Positions 14,360 to 21,732 of a stretch of DNA of 29,836 nucleotides are shown one piece after another; within the stretch, counting starts at the first letter, position 1, and each line of letters begins with the position of its first letter. The notes beneath the pieces are model-generated. The model worked only from the letters and a program-made list of their open reading frames with translations, made no database searches and was not told the DNA's origin. This DNA is from Kocuria sp. Its GTDB lineage: Bacteria; Actinomycetota; Actinomycetes; Actinomycetales; Micrococcaceae. The translations under genes were made by a program, and so were the position numbers. The DNA is taken from the NCBI RefSeq assembly GCF_030530945.1, contig NZ_JAUMTZ010000001.1:360645-390480 (forward strand), in the 5' to 3' direction.

Positions 14360-15139
14360 GTGGACATCGAGACCATGAAGAAGATCCTCCTGGTGCTCAC
14401 GAGCCAGGACACTCTCGGCGAGACCGGCGAACCCACCGGCTACAACGTGGCCGAGGCCTCCCATCCCTGGAAGGTGTTCCGGGACGCGGGGTACTTCGTG
14501 GACTTCGCGTCCATCGCGGGCGGACAGCCGCCCCAGGACGAGGTCCAGCAGGACGATCCCGTGCAGGTGCAGTTCACGCAGGACGAGACCGTCAAGGCCT
14601 CCCTCTACAACACCCCCAGGATCTCCGTGGTGGATCCCTCCCAGTACGACGCCGTGTACCTGGTGGGCGGGCACGGCACCATGTGGGACTTCCCCGGCAA
14701 CGCGGACCTGCAGAAGGTCGTGGCGTCCGTCTACGACGCCGGCGGCGTGGTGGGTGCCGTGTGCCACGGGCCCTCCGGCCTTCTGGACGTGGAGCTCTCC
14801 AACGGTGTGGGCCTGCTGTCCGGGCGCAGGGTGGCGGCCTTCACCAACGAGGAGGAGGCGGCCGTGGGCAAGCAGGACACGGTTCCCTTCCTGCTGCAGG
14901 ACAGGCTCGAGGAGCAGGGTGCCACCGTCAAGGCCGCGGAGAACTGGGAGGAGAACGTCCAGGTGGACGAGCGCCTGGTGACCGGGCAGAACCCCCAGTC
15001 CGCGGCCGGCGTGGCCAAGGAGATGACCAAGCTGCTCACCGAGGTGGTGCGCGAGCAGAAGGCGGAGGAGGAGCAGGCCGCCCAGCAGCTGCGCGAGGAG
15101 CACGACGCGCAGAAGGCTGCCGAGGCCGAGGAGGACTGA
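14360..15139 (+). CDS. DJ-1/PfpI superfamily protein, Hsp31/glyoxalase III-like
   Basis: This 259-aa cytoplasmic protein belongs to the class I glutamine amidotransferase-like fold. GGHGTMWDFP precedes the nucleophile elbow GAVCHGPSGL, with Cys135 and His136. Glu32 in YNVAEASHPWKVF completes the Glu-Cys-His set of Hsp31-type enzymes. Such enzymes convert methylglyoxal to lactate without glutathione or act as holdase chaperones; which applies here is not decidable. The GTG at 14360 has AAAGGAG five bases upstream and is preferred over an internal ATG at 14375. The last ~30 residues form an unusual highly charged Glu/Gln/Ala helix (from VREQKAEEEQ) beyond the family core. Confidence 0.85.
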   Translation: MDIETMKKILLVLTSQDTLGETGEPTGYNVAEASHPWKVFRDAGYFVDFASIAGGQPPQDEVQQDDPVQVQFTQDETVKASLYNTPRISVVDPSQYDAVYLVGGHGTMWDFPGNADLQKVVASVYDAGGVVGAVCHGPSGLLDVELSNGVGLLSGRRVAAFTNEEEAAVGKQDTVPFLLQDRLEEQGATVKAAENWEENVQVDERLVTGQNPQSAAGVAKEMTKLLTEVVREQKAEEEQAAQQLREEHDAQKAAEAEED

Positions 15140-15155
15140 CCCCTGCCTGCAGGGG
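15140..15155 (+). terminator. Short hairpin directly after the DJ-1/Hsp31-like stop codon
   Basis: CCCCTG (15140-15145) pairs with CAGGGG (15150-15155) around a 4-nt loop, beginning at the first base after the stop codon. The G run continues for three more bases. It may be a weak terminator; there is no U tract. Confidence 0.35.
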
Positions 15156-15171
15156 GGGATGCCGCCGCGGT

Positions 15172-15188
15172 GTGACGCTCCACGTCAC
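15172..15188. promoter_or_regulatory. Palindrome upstream of the HTH-membrane gene
   Basis: GTGACG (15172-15177) and CGTCAC (15183-15188) are a perfect inverted repeat around 5 bases. Its half-site-spacer-half-site form resembles an operator. It is about 73 bp upstream of the -10 box of the next gene, whose product carries a DNA-binding domain, so autoregulation is possible but unproven. Confidence 0.35.
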
Positions 15189-15260
15189 CTTCCGGCCTGG
15201 GTTCCGGCGCGGCCGACGGCGCCCCGGTCGTGCCGCGCCTCCGGTGGCCTCGCAGGTGAA

Positions 15261-15266
15261 TACGAT
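15261..15266 (+). promoter_or_regulatory. -10 box of the HTH-membrane gene (leaderless start)
   Basis: TACGAT is followed by exactly six bases and the ATG at 15273, with no Shine-Dalgarno sequence between. The mRNA should be leaderless. Confidence 0.55.
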
Positions 15267-15272
15267 GTCCCC

Positions 15273-16448
15273 ATGCCAGAGCCCACACGGCCCGGGAGTG
15301 CCCCCGAGGGTGCCCCGGAACCCCCCGCGCCGGGGGCGGAGTCCTACGACGACATCGCCCGTGGACTCCACGAGCTGCGTGTCCGGGCGGGAGGGGTCTC
15401 CTACGCCCGGATCACCCAGCGGATCGAGCGGGCGCGGCGCGCGCAGGGTGTGGACGAGTACGGTGCCCGCCTGGCCCGCTCCACCGTCTACGACGCCTTC
15501 AGGTCCGGGCGCACCCGGCTGAGCGCCGATCTCGTGGCGGAGATCGCACTGGCCCTGGGTGAGGATGCCGCGGGGGCCAGCCGGTGGCGGGAGCGGTGCC
15601 TGCGCGCCCGTCCCGCGCCACCGTCACCCCCCGCCGGGGCGGCGGCTCCGGCGCCGGTGGTCGCCCCCGCGCACGGGCCGGTGACGGACGAGCTCCCCCG
15701 GGCGGCGGTGGCCTCGGCCGGCGCCGAGGACGTCACCGCAGACCACGGGCAGCGCGCACACCCGCGGCGCCCCGCGCCCCGGGTGGTGCTGACGGTGCTG
15801 CTTCTCTGTCTCGCGCTGAACGTGGCGGGGAAGTACCTGAACCGGGGCATGCGGTTGCCGCTCCACATGGACATGGCGGGAACGGCGGTCTCGGCCATCG
15901 CCCTGGGCCCGTGGTACGGCGCGGCCGTGGGGATGGCGGGCAACGCGTTCGGAACCCTCACCGACGGCCCGGGGGCTCTGCTCTTCGCGCCCGTGAACGT
16001 GGTGGGGGCGCTGATCTGGGGCTACGGGGTGCACCGCTTCTGCATGGGACGCACCCTGGTCTCCTACTTCCGACTGTGCGTGCTCGCCGCGGTGGGTTGC
16101 ACCCTCACGGCGGTGCCCGTGATCCTCCTGCTGTTCCCTGGCCGCGAGCTCGGCCTGTCGGGCACCCTGGGGCAGGCTCTCGGCTCAGCCGGGACGTCCC
16201 TGCTTATCGCGGTCTTCTCCGCCAACGGGGCCTACTCCATGGTGGACAAGCTGCTCACCGGCTTCGTGGCCCTGGTGGTCCTGCAGCGGGTCCACGCGCG
16301 GGTGCCCTCCCTGGGGTCCGTGGCGGAGGCCATCGGCTCGCCGCGTATGACCGGGCGGAGCCGCCGGAGACTTCATGCCCAGAGAGGCATGGGTACTGGT
16401 GGCGCTGTCCGGGAATGTCCGGAATCCCCGGAAGGCCGCGGATCCTGA
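15273..16448 (+). CDS. HTH-domain protein fused to an ECF S-component-like membrane domain
   Basis: The 391-aa protein has two parts. Residues ~25-110 look like a Cro/C1-type helix-turn-helix region (YDDIARGLHELRVRAGGVSY, then STVYDAFRSGRTRLSADLVA). After a Pro/Ala-rich linker (~112-165), residues 170-340 form about six hydrophobic helices. The stretch HMDMAGTAVSAIALGPWYGA with AAVGMAGNAFGTLTDG resembles the substrate-binding S subunits of ECF vitamin transporters. No ECF ATPase or T subunit is nearby. The ATG at 15273 is chosen for its -10 box six bases upstream. A membrane-anchored, ligand-sensing regulator is one reading; it is an inference. The S-component likeness is from motif memory only. 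Confidence 0.65.
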   Translation: MPEPTRPGSAPEGAPEPPAPGAESYDDIARGLHELRVRAGGVSYARITQRIERARRAQGVDEYGARLARSTVYDAFRSGRTRLSADLVAEIALALGEDAAGASRWRERCLRARPAPPSPPAGAAAPAPVVAPAHGPVTDELPRAAVASAGAEDVTADHGQRAHPRRPAPRVVLTVLLLCLALNVAGKYLNRGMRLPLHMDMAGTAVSAIALGPWYGAAVGMAGNAFGTLTDGPGALLFAPVNVVGALIWGYGVHRFCMGRTLVSYFRLCVLAAVGCTLTAVPVILLLFPGRELGLSGTLGQALGSAGTSLLIAVFSANGAYSMVDKLLTGFVALVVLQRVHARVPSLGSVAEAIGSPRMTGRSRRRLHAQRGMGTGGAVRECPESPEGRGS

Positions 16449-16484
16449 TGCGCGCCTGAGCGGCGGCTGCCCACAATGATGACA

Positions 16485-16505
16485 CCGGTCGCGGGCTGCG
16501 ACCGG
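16485..16505. promoter_or_regulatory. Inverted repeat upstream of the McrBC-type operon
   Basis: CCGGTCGC (16485-16492) and GCGACCGG (16498-16505) form a perfect 8-bp inverted repeat with a 5-nt centre, 31 bp before the first gene of the restriction operon. It could be an operator or the terminator of the gene ending at 16448. No U tract follows and I could not identify a convincing promoter in the 88-bp gap. Confidence 0.45.
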
Positions 16506-16536
16506 AACCGGAACGACGTCGTCGGGGAGAGTTGCC

Positions 16537-17772
16537 GTGGGTGGTCACGTGAGAGAGACGTACGGCGCGGACGGGCGCATGGACCGTGTCCTGGGTGCTG
16601 CGTACTGCGCACCGTACGGGACGCCCCTGGTGCCCGCCGATGTCCGGGTAGAGGAGCCGACCCTCCAGGGGACGGGTGGCTCCGAGGGGCGCGCGGCGGG
16701 TCGGCTGCTGCGCCTGCGCGCCCGGGGTTCCGACGGCCGCGACCGCGAGCACGGCCTGCTCGTGGACGACCGCGGCGTCGGGCACCCCACCGTGGACGGG
16801 GCCCTGCTCGCCGGAGGTGTGGTGGGCCCCGTCCTGGGGGAGCGGATTGCCCCGGACGCGCCCGACCTCGAGGTCCTGTGGGTGGACCAGGTGCTGCGCA
16901 CCGATGCCGAGGCACGGCTGCGGCTGCGTGACGAGAACGCCGCTCACGCCGCCTCCTGGGAGGGGGACGGCGTGGACGCGGTCCTGGAGCGTGCGGAACG
17001 CGGCGTGGTGGGCTACGGGGACGAGTGGGCCAGCGCCGAGGACCTGCGCGCGGACGCGGGGGTGCCCACCTGGCTGCGGGAGCACACGCCGCACATGACG
17101 GTGCCGTGGGAGCTGTTCCGGCTCGACGCCGAGTCCTGGCTCCGCGCCCGGGACAGGGAGAAGGAATACGTCTTCCTGCATGAGTACGCCTGCCGCGATG
17201 CCCAGCAGCAGGACGACGGCCCGCAGGTCCGCTACCTGGCGCACGCCTTCGATCCCCGCAACCGCGCCCCGGAGGCCTTCCAGCTGGCGGACGGCACACC
17301 CTTCACGGCCTTCATCGGGGTTCGCACGGACGGCCCCGACGTGGTGGCGTACGACGCCGACGGCGTGCTGCCCCGGGAGCTTCTGGAGCCCCACCTGGTG
17401 CCACTGCGCGCCCTGGGCGCGGTCCCCGTGGACGAGCGCGCGGAGCGGGACTCGTGGCTGGCCGTGGGAATCGCCGACACGCCCATGCTGCTGCTGGTTC
17501 CGCCGGGCCCCTCCGCACTGCGCCTGCACACGGACGAGGACGGCGCGCTGACCGTCCTGCAGCTTGCAGACCTGGTCGTCACCCGCGACGCCCTGCTGCG
17601 GGAGGAGCGTTTCCGACGCCGCTGGGGCCGGTTCCTGGACGAAGGCGTGGAGCTCTCCCCGGAGGAGATGGACCGGGCGGTGTGGGAGCTGCACGAGCGG
17701 TTGGATCGGGAGGGGGAAGGCCCCGTGACGGAGTCCGGGACGGCGTCCCGGGTTGGAAGGCAGGACCGATGA
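16537..17772 (+). CDS. Unrecognised 411-aa protein, first gene of the McrBC-type operon
   Basis: I do not recognise this protein. It is 411 aa, acidic, soluble-looking, with no signal peptide or membrane helix and no nucleotide-binding motif that I can see. The N-terminus (to ~100) is Gly/Arg/Asp-rich. The centre has an aromatic, polar segment (TPHMTVPWELFRLDAESWLR and EYVFLHEYACRDAQQQ, ~188-228), and the C-terminus is helical and charged. The GTG at 16537 follows GGGGAGAG by five bases, which makes the start convincing. The stop overlaps the next gene's ATG (ATGA at 17769-17772), so both are co-translated with mcrB and mcrC. A restriction-accessory or immunity role is suggested only by this context. 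Confidence 0.8.
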   Translation: MGGHVRETYGADGRMDRVLGAAYCAPYGTPLVPADVRVEEPTLQGTGGSEGRAAGRLLRLRARGSDGRDREHGLLVDDRGVGHPTVDGALLAGGVVGPVLGERIAPDAPDLEVLWVDQVLRTDAEARLRLRDENAAHAASWEGDGVDAVLERAERGVVGYGDEWASAEDLRADAGVPTWLREHTPHMTVPWELFRLDAESWLRARDREKEYVFLHEYACRDAQQQDDGPQVRYLAHAFDPRNRAPEAFQLADGTPFTAFIGVRTDGPDVVAYDADGVLPRELLEPHLVPLRALGAVPVDERAERDSWLAVGIADTPMLLLVPPGPSALRLHTDEDGALTVLQLADLVVTRDALLREERFRRRWGRFLDEGVELSPEEMDRAVWELHERLDREGEGPVTESGTASRVGRQDR

Positions 17773-18062
17773 GCGGCATGGACGTGCAGACCGGGTTCCC
17801 GGACCTCGACACCGTGGAGGGGGTGGAGAACCCCCGGTGCGCGTGGGACGAGAGCGTGTGCACCGCCTCCGTGGAGTACCGCATCCGCTGGGAGGGCGGT
17901 GACGACCCGGCAGAACCCCTGGTGCGCGGAGAGGTGGAGCTGCTCTGCCCCCGGCACTACGCGTTGAGCCTGGCGCGGCTGCTGGAGGTCCACGAGCCGC
18001 AGTGCGAGCACACGGCGGTGGAGCACCTGGCCGAGTACGGCCCCCTGAGCGGCGGAGAGTGA
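17769..18062 (+). CDS. Unrecognised 97-aa Cys/His protein, possibly metal-binding
   Basis: This small acidic protein has two cysteine pairs: CAWDESVC early in the chain, and CPRHY followed by HEPQCEH later. The spacing (C-x6-C, then C-x2-H, then H-x3-C) suggests a small zinc-binding fold, a pattern common in short uncharacterised actinobacterial proteins. Its ATG overlaps the upstream stop codon by four bases, and GGAAGG lies upstream. The gap to mcrB is only 16 bp. It may serve as an adaptor of the restriction complex, but nothing in the sequence proves this. Confidence 0.8.
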   Translation: MSGMDVQTGFPDLDTVEGVENPRCAWDESVCTASVEYRIRWEGGDDPAEPLVRGEVELLCPRHYALSLARLLEVHEPQCEHTAVEHLAEYGPLSGGE

Positions 18063-18078
18063 CACGAAGGTGGAGGAC

Positions 18079-19530
18079 ATGGACGAGCAGGAGTTCAACG
18101 CGAAGCAGCGGCTGGAGGAGGGGGTGAGCCTTTTCGACCTGGTCACCAAGTGTCCGAAGCGCGAGGGAAAGTATTGGATCGATGATATTACACAACACTC
18201 CATCTATATTTTCCCCAGAGGTACGCACTGGGGGGATGTAAAGCCTCACTATCGCGTCGAATATGCTTGCAAGTCAATAAACGAAGCAATAACGGAGGTC
18301 ACTGGCACCCCTTCCTCTATCAAGGGAACCGGTAGGAAGATGTCCAGTGCATTGAGTGAAAATGCGTTACCGGGGATAGCGCAAGAACTGGCGTCTCATC
18401 CCGAGATCGAGGAAACCCTCCGGGGCCTGTTTATCAAAATTGCGCCCAAAAGTAATGGTACTCAGAATCGCGCAGATTTTTCAGAAAGTGAGGGATCTGC
18501 CATGGCGGTCCAGGACAGTGTCACGGCGGAGTCGGTCGCGGCTGATCTGCGGAAGTACACCAACGTGATCGTGGAGGGTGTGGCCGGCTGCGGGAAATCG
18601 CACCTGCTGGAGGGGCTCAGAGAGCAGTACGGGGACAGGGTGCGGGTGGTGGTGTTCCACCCGGCAACGTCCTACGAGGACTTCGTGAGCGGCCTGCGCC
18701 CGGGGAAGGACATGGGCTTCACGGGTGAGGCGGGCGTGTTCGTGGAGATGTGCGAGGACGCGGCGGCAGACCCGGATCACGACTACCTGCTGTTCATTGA
18801 CGAGATCAACCGCGCCAACACCTCGCGGGTGTTCGGGGATCTCATGCTGGTGCTGGAGGCCTCCAAGCGGGCAGACCTGCGGGAAGAAGCGGCCGAGGAC
18901 AAGCGGGCGGCACTGCTCACTGAACGGACGCCCCACACCATCGCCCTGCAGACGCCCGTCGAGGAGCGGTCCGAGCAGTTCCGCTACCTCCAGGTGCCCC
19001 GGAACCTGCACGTGCTGGGGACCATGAACACCACGGACCGTTCGGTGGGCACGATCGACCTGGCCCTGCGGCGTCGTTTCCACTGGGTGACCATGCAGCC
19101 GCTGGACGAGCCGGGGCTGCGCGCGGAGCTGGATGCTCAGAACGGGAGCAGTGAACACCTCCACAGGCTCATCACCTGGTACGCGGCTACGAACAGGCAG
19201 CTGCAGACTCAGGTGGGTCCGGATGCCCGCCTGGGGCACTCCTACTTCTTCGGGGAGGACCGCTCGGTGGAGGACGTCGCCACGGACCTCCTCAACCAGC
19301 TCAAGGAGGTCGTGGCCACCTTCAACATCCACGAGGACAAGATCAAGAAGATCGTGGGAGACGGCGCTCCCGTGGGTGCCGAGCTGTGGACCATCGTCCT
19401 GCAGGGCCAGGGTCTGGGTCGCCGCCCCGAGATTGATCGGAAGCTGAAGACAGCCGCGCAGCCGTCGCCGCAGAACGACGGTTCCGAGGCATCCGAAGAC
19501 GCTCCCACCGACGCGCAGTCGGAGGGCTGA
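18079..19530 (+). CDS. mcrB: McrB-type AAA+ motor subunit of a modification-dependent restriction system
   Basis: McrB is a GTP-driven AAA+ protein that recognises modified DNA through a variable N-terminal domain and drives McrC to cut. The 483-aa protein shows Walker A GVAGCGKS (167-174), Walker B LLFIDEINRAN (237-247) and the hallmark GTMNTTDRSVGTIDLALRRR (314-333). The first ~140 residues are the presumed specificity domain, of unknown type, and are encoded by clearly AT-richer DNA than the motor. The ATG at 18079 follows GAAGG by eight bases; a GTG at 18070 is less likely. A second in-frame start, with its own ribosome-binding site, lies at 18502. The tail (~450-483) is polar and disordered. 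mcrC follows after three bases. Confidence 0.9.
   Translation: MDEQEFNAKQRLEEGVSLFDLVTKCPKREGKYWIDDITQHSIYIFPRGTHWGDVKPHYRVEYACKSINEAITEVTGTPSSIKGTGRKMSSALSENALPGIAQELASHPEIEETLRGLFIKIAPKSNGTQNRADFSESEGSAMAVQDSVTAESVAADLRKYTNVIVEGVAGCGKSHLLEGLREQYGDRVRVVVFHPATSYEDFVSGLRPGKDMGFTGEAGVFVEMCEDAAADPDHDYLLFIDEINRANTSRVFGDLMLVLEASKRADLREEAAEDKRAALLTERTPHTIALQTPVEERSEQFRYLQVPRNLHVLGTMNTTDRSVGTIDLALRRRFHWVTMQPLDEPGLRAELDAQNGSSEHLHRLITWYAATNRQLQTQVGPDARLGHSYFFGEDRSVEDVATDLLNQLKEVVATFNIHEDKIKKIVGDGAPVGAELWTIVLQGQGLGRRPEIDRKLKTAAQPSPQNDGSEASEDAPTDAQSEG
18165..18500 (+). other. GC-poor segment encoding the McrB N-terminal domain
   Basis: My hand count for 18181-18480 gives 146 G/C of 300 bases, about 49%. 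The surrounding coding DNA is 62-70% or more. Third codon positions switch to A/T, and rare codons such as AGA (18217-18219), ATA and TTA appear. The composition returns to normal exactly at the internal ATG (18502) that begins the AAA+ part. This looks like a horizontally acquired specificity module joined to a resident motor. Confidence 0.8.
18490..18504 (+). promoter_or_regulatory. Internal ribosome-binding site and in-frame start for a short McrB
   Basis: GAGGGA (18490-18495), six spacer bases and ATG (18502-18504) make a better start signal than the one before the full-length protein. The ATG is codon 142 of mcrB, just before the AAA+ domain (MAVQDSVTAE). The product would be 342 aa and lack the DNA-recognition domain, like E. 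coli McrB_S. Confidence 0.65.
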
Positions 19531-19533
19531 CCC

Positions 19534-21564
19534 GTGGGCGGCAGCACCCCCTCCGCAGAGGCCGGCCCGGCGGTGCACATCCCGCCCGGCGGCGTCGCGG
19601 GGCCCACCAAGGAGAACCCCACGAGTGGTAGCGAAGCGGGTGGAGTGCCCGCTTCCGCCGCCCGGCAGGGCTACGCCTCAGCAACCGCCGGACGCCTGCG
19701 CTTCTTCCAGGTCAGTGCCCGGGGCAACGGGGTGGGCCTCACGATCTTGCGTCGCCAGCCCGCGCAGGAGATCGGCACCGCGAAAGAGTCCGGCACAGCG
19801 CAGGACACCGAGTCCGAGCAGGGGGAAAAGCCCGGCGATAGTCCGGACATCCTCCTGCTCCACGTGCTGCCCAAGCTGTGGAACCGCGATTGGTACGAGA
19901 CGAGGGTGGCCCGCCTGCCGCGCGCCTCCGAGGTGGGGGTTGAGCCGGGGGAGCGCGGACAGCTCCCCGGAACCCTGCAGCTGGTGATCCACGAGCAGCA
20001 GATCCTCGCACTGGAACCCGAGTGGGCCCGCAGCCTGGAACAGGTCGCGAGCGACACCCTCCTGGACTGGGATGCTCCGCGGGAGGCCGGGCAGGGGGAC
20101 GGTGGCGAGGCGCTCGCGGACGTCGCGCCCGCCACCGAGGCACCCGATGCACCGGACGGGCCCGGCACCTCCGGCGGGTCAGACACCCCGGACGGGACAC
20201 GAACAGCACCCCCGGAGACCGCAACGGGGCCAAACCGTGGGGCGCAAGGCGGTGGCGTCGTCGGCTCGGATGCGGAGGACGGCGAGAAGGATCCGCTCTG
20301 GCGGGAGGTGGCGCTCACGGCGCGGCTCCGTGGGACGCTGCGCGAGGACCTGCCCGCGCTGCCCCGCGCGGACGGGACTGCCGGCCCCGCGGACCCGGTG
20401 TCCCTCCTGTGGAGCGTGATCGACCACGTGCAGGGTGAGCCCGCCACCGGCGCGGACCGCCGGGACCCGCCGGCCGGCGGGGTGGACCTGCTCCCGGACC
20501 TGCCGGGGCTGGAGCAGATCGTGTACCGGCAGCTGCTGGCCCGCACGGAGGACGCGCTGCAGCACCGGAGGCCCACGTTCCTGCCCGTCACGGAAGAGCT
20601 GGCCTTCGTGCGGGGACGCATGGACCCCCAGGGACTGATCCGGCGCACGGCGCGGCGCAGGTTGCCCGTGCTGTGCGAGTTCGACTCCCTCAGCGCGGAC
20701 TCCGCCCTGTGGCAGACGGTCCGCGGTGCCGTGCAGATCGTGGCCTCCGAGGCGAAGGCTCCGGAGGACCGGGAACGCGCTCTGACGTGCGACGCCCAGC
20801 TGCGGGACGTCACCGTGGAACCCGCCCACGTCCTGCTCGCGTCGGGGGTGCCGCCCGCCCAGCTGCAACGGATGCCGGTGGAGACGCGACTGGCCTACCG
20901 CTACGCGCGGGCGGTCCTGGCCCGCCGCCACGGCGTGGACCCGGAGGAGTCCACCCACACGGCGGGGGTGCTCGTGAACCTGAAGTACCCCAGCAGCGTG
21001 CTGTGGGAGCGGCTGGTCGGCGAGTACCTGAGGGCGGCCCTGGGCCGCAGCGAGATGACCGTCACCGAGCAGTACCGGCTGAACGTGTTCTTCCGCGATC
21101 CCGACGCCCCGGGGAGCGATGGAGAGTGGAAGGCCGTCTCCGCCAAGCGGCCGGACCTGGTGGTCCTCGGCCCGCCCGCGGACGAGCCCGGCGGGGACGG
21201 ACGGCCGCTGCTGGTGGTGGACGCCAAGTACAAGCGGTGGCCCGAGGACGGGTTCACGGGGGCGAGCATGGGGGACCAGTACCAGCTGGCCACCTACGCG
21301 TACCGCCTGGACGTGGACGCGTTCCTGGCCCACCCTGTGGTGACCCAGCCGCAAGAAAAATCCGTGGACACGCTGGTGCTCGCGGACCCCGGCGCTCCCG
21401 CACTGCAGGCCGTGGGCGCCACCAGGGCAGAGCGGCCCCACGTCGGGTCGCTCGCGCTGCCCTTCCCCGCGCCAAAGGGATGGTCCCTGACGGAGTGCAC
21501 CGAGCGGGCCGTGCGCATGCTGCGGGACGGTCCCCTCGAAGGACTGCTGCGCCGGATCCTCTAG
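19534..21564 (+). CDS. mcrC: McrC-type nuclease subunit, unusually long
   Basis: McrC binds the McrB ring, stimulates its GTPase and carries the PD-(D/E)xK nuclease. The catalytic core is visible: Pro-Asp at 540-541 (KRPDLVVLG), Asp563-Ala-Lys565 in VVDAKYKRW, and the following DQYQLATYAY helix from 581. The middle part with VLVNLKYPSSVLWERLVGEY fits the McrC core. At 676 aa it is nearly twice E. coli McrC (348 aa). The extra length is in an N-terminal region of ~180 residues and an acidic Pro/Gly/Thr-rich linker around 180-260 (DAPDGPGTSGGSDTPDG). The GTG at 19534 has GGAGGG seven bases upstream, inside the end of mcrB. Confidence 0.88.
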   Translation: MGGSTPSAEAGPAVHIPPGGVAGPTKENPTSGSEAGGVPASAARQGYASATAGRLRFFQVSARGNGVGLTILRRQPAQEIGTAKESGTAQDTESEQGEKPGDSPDILLLHVLPKLWNRDWYETRVARLPRASEVGVEPGERGQLPGTLQLVIHEQQILALEPEWARSLEQVASDTLLDWDAPREAGQGDGGEALADVAPATEAPDAPDGPGTSGGSDTPDGTRTAPPETATGPNRGAQGGGVVGSDAEDGEKDPLWREVALTARLRGTLREDLPALPRADGTAGPADPVSLLWSVIDHVQGEPATGADRRDPPAGGVDLLPDLPGLEQIVYRQLLARTEDALQHRRPTFLPVTEELAFVRGRMDPQGLIRRTARRRLPVLCEFDSLSADSALWQTVRGAVQIVASEAKAPEDRERALTCDAQLRDVTVEPAHVLLASGVPPAQLQRMPVETRLAYRYARAVLARRHGVDPEESTHTAGVLVNLKYPSSVLWERLVGEYLRAALGRSEMTVTEQYRLNVFFRDPDAPGSDGEWKAVSAKRPDLVVLGPPADEPGGDGRPLLVVDAKYKRWPEDGFTGASMGDQYQLATYAYRLDVDAFLAHPVVTQPQEKSVDTLVLADPGAPALQAVGATRAERPHVGSLALPFPAPKGWSLTECTERAVRMLRDGPLEGLLRRIL

Positions 21565-21716
21565 CCCGCGCGCTCCGGGGCGGGGCCGTCTCGGGGCAGG
21601 GCCGCAGAGGGGGCTTCGGGGCTCCCGGTGCTGCCGCGTCCGTCCCCGCCCGGCCGCCCGCCGTCGCACCTCCGCCCCTGCTCCCACCCGTGGTGCGCGC
21701 CGCACGGCGGTCCGTG

Positions 21717-21722
21717 TAGAAT
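21717..21722 (+). promoter_or_regulatory. -10 box of the DEAD-box helicase gene
   Basis: TAGAAT on the plus strand predicts a transcript start near 21729 and a 5' leader of about 120 nt. The stretch 21565-21716 between the end of mcrC and this box contains no gene and no clear terminator. Confidence 0.5.
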
Positions 21723-21732
21723 GGTGCAGTTC

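Noticed and set aside
18070..18078. GTG at 18070 as the start of mcrB
   Set aside because: It has no ribosome-binding site at a suitable distance, while the ATG at 18079 has GAAGG eight bases upstream. It cannot be fully excluded.
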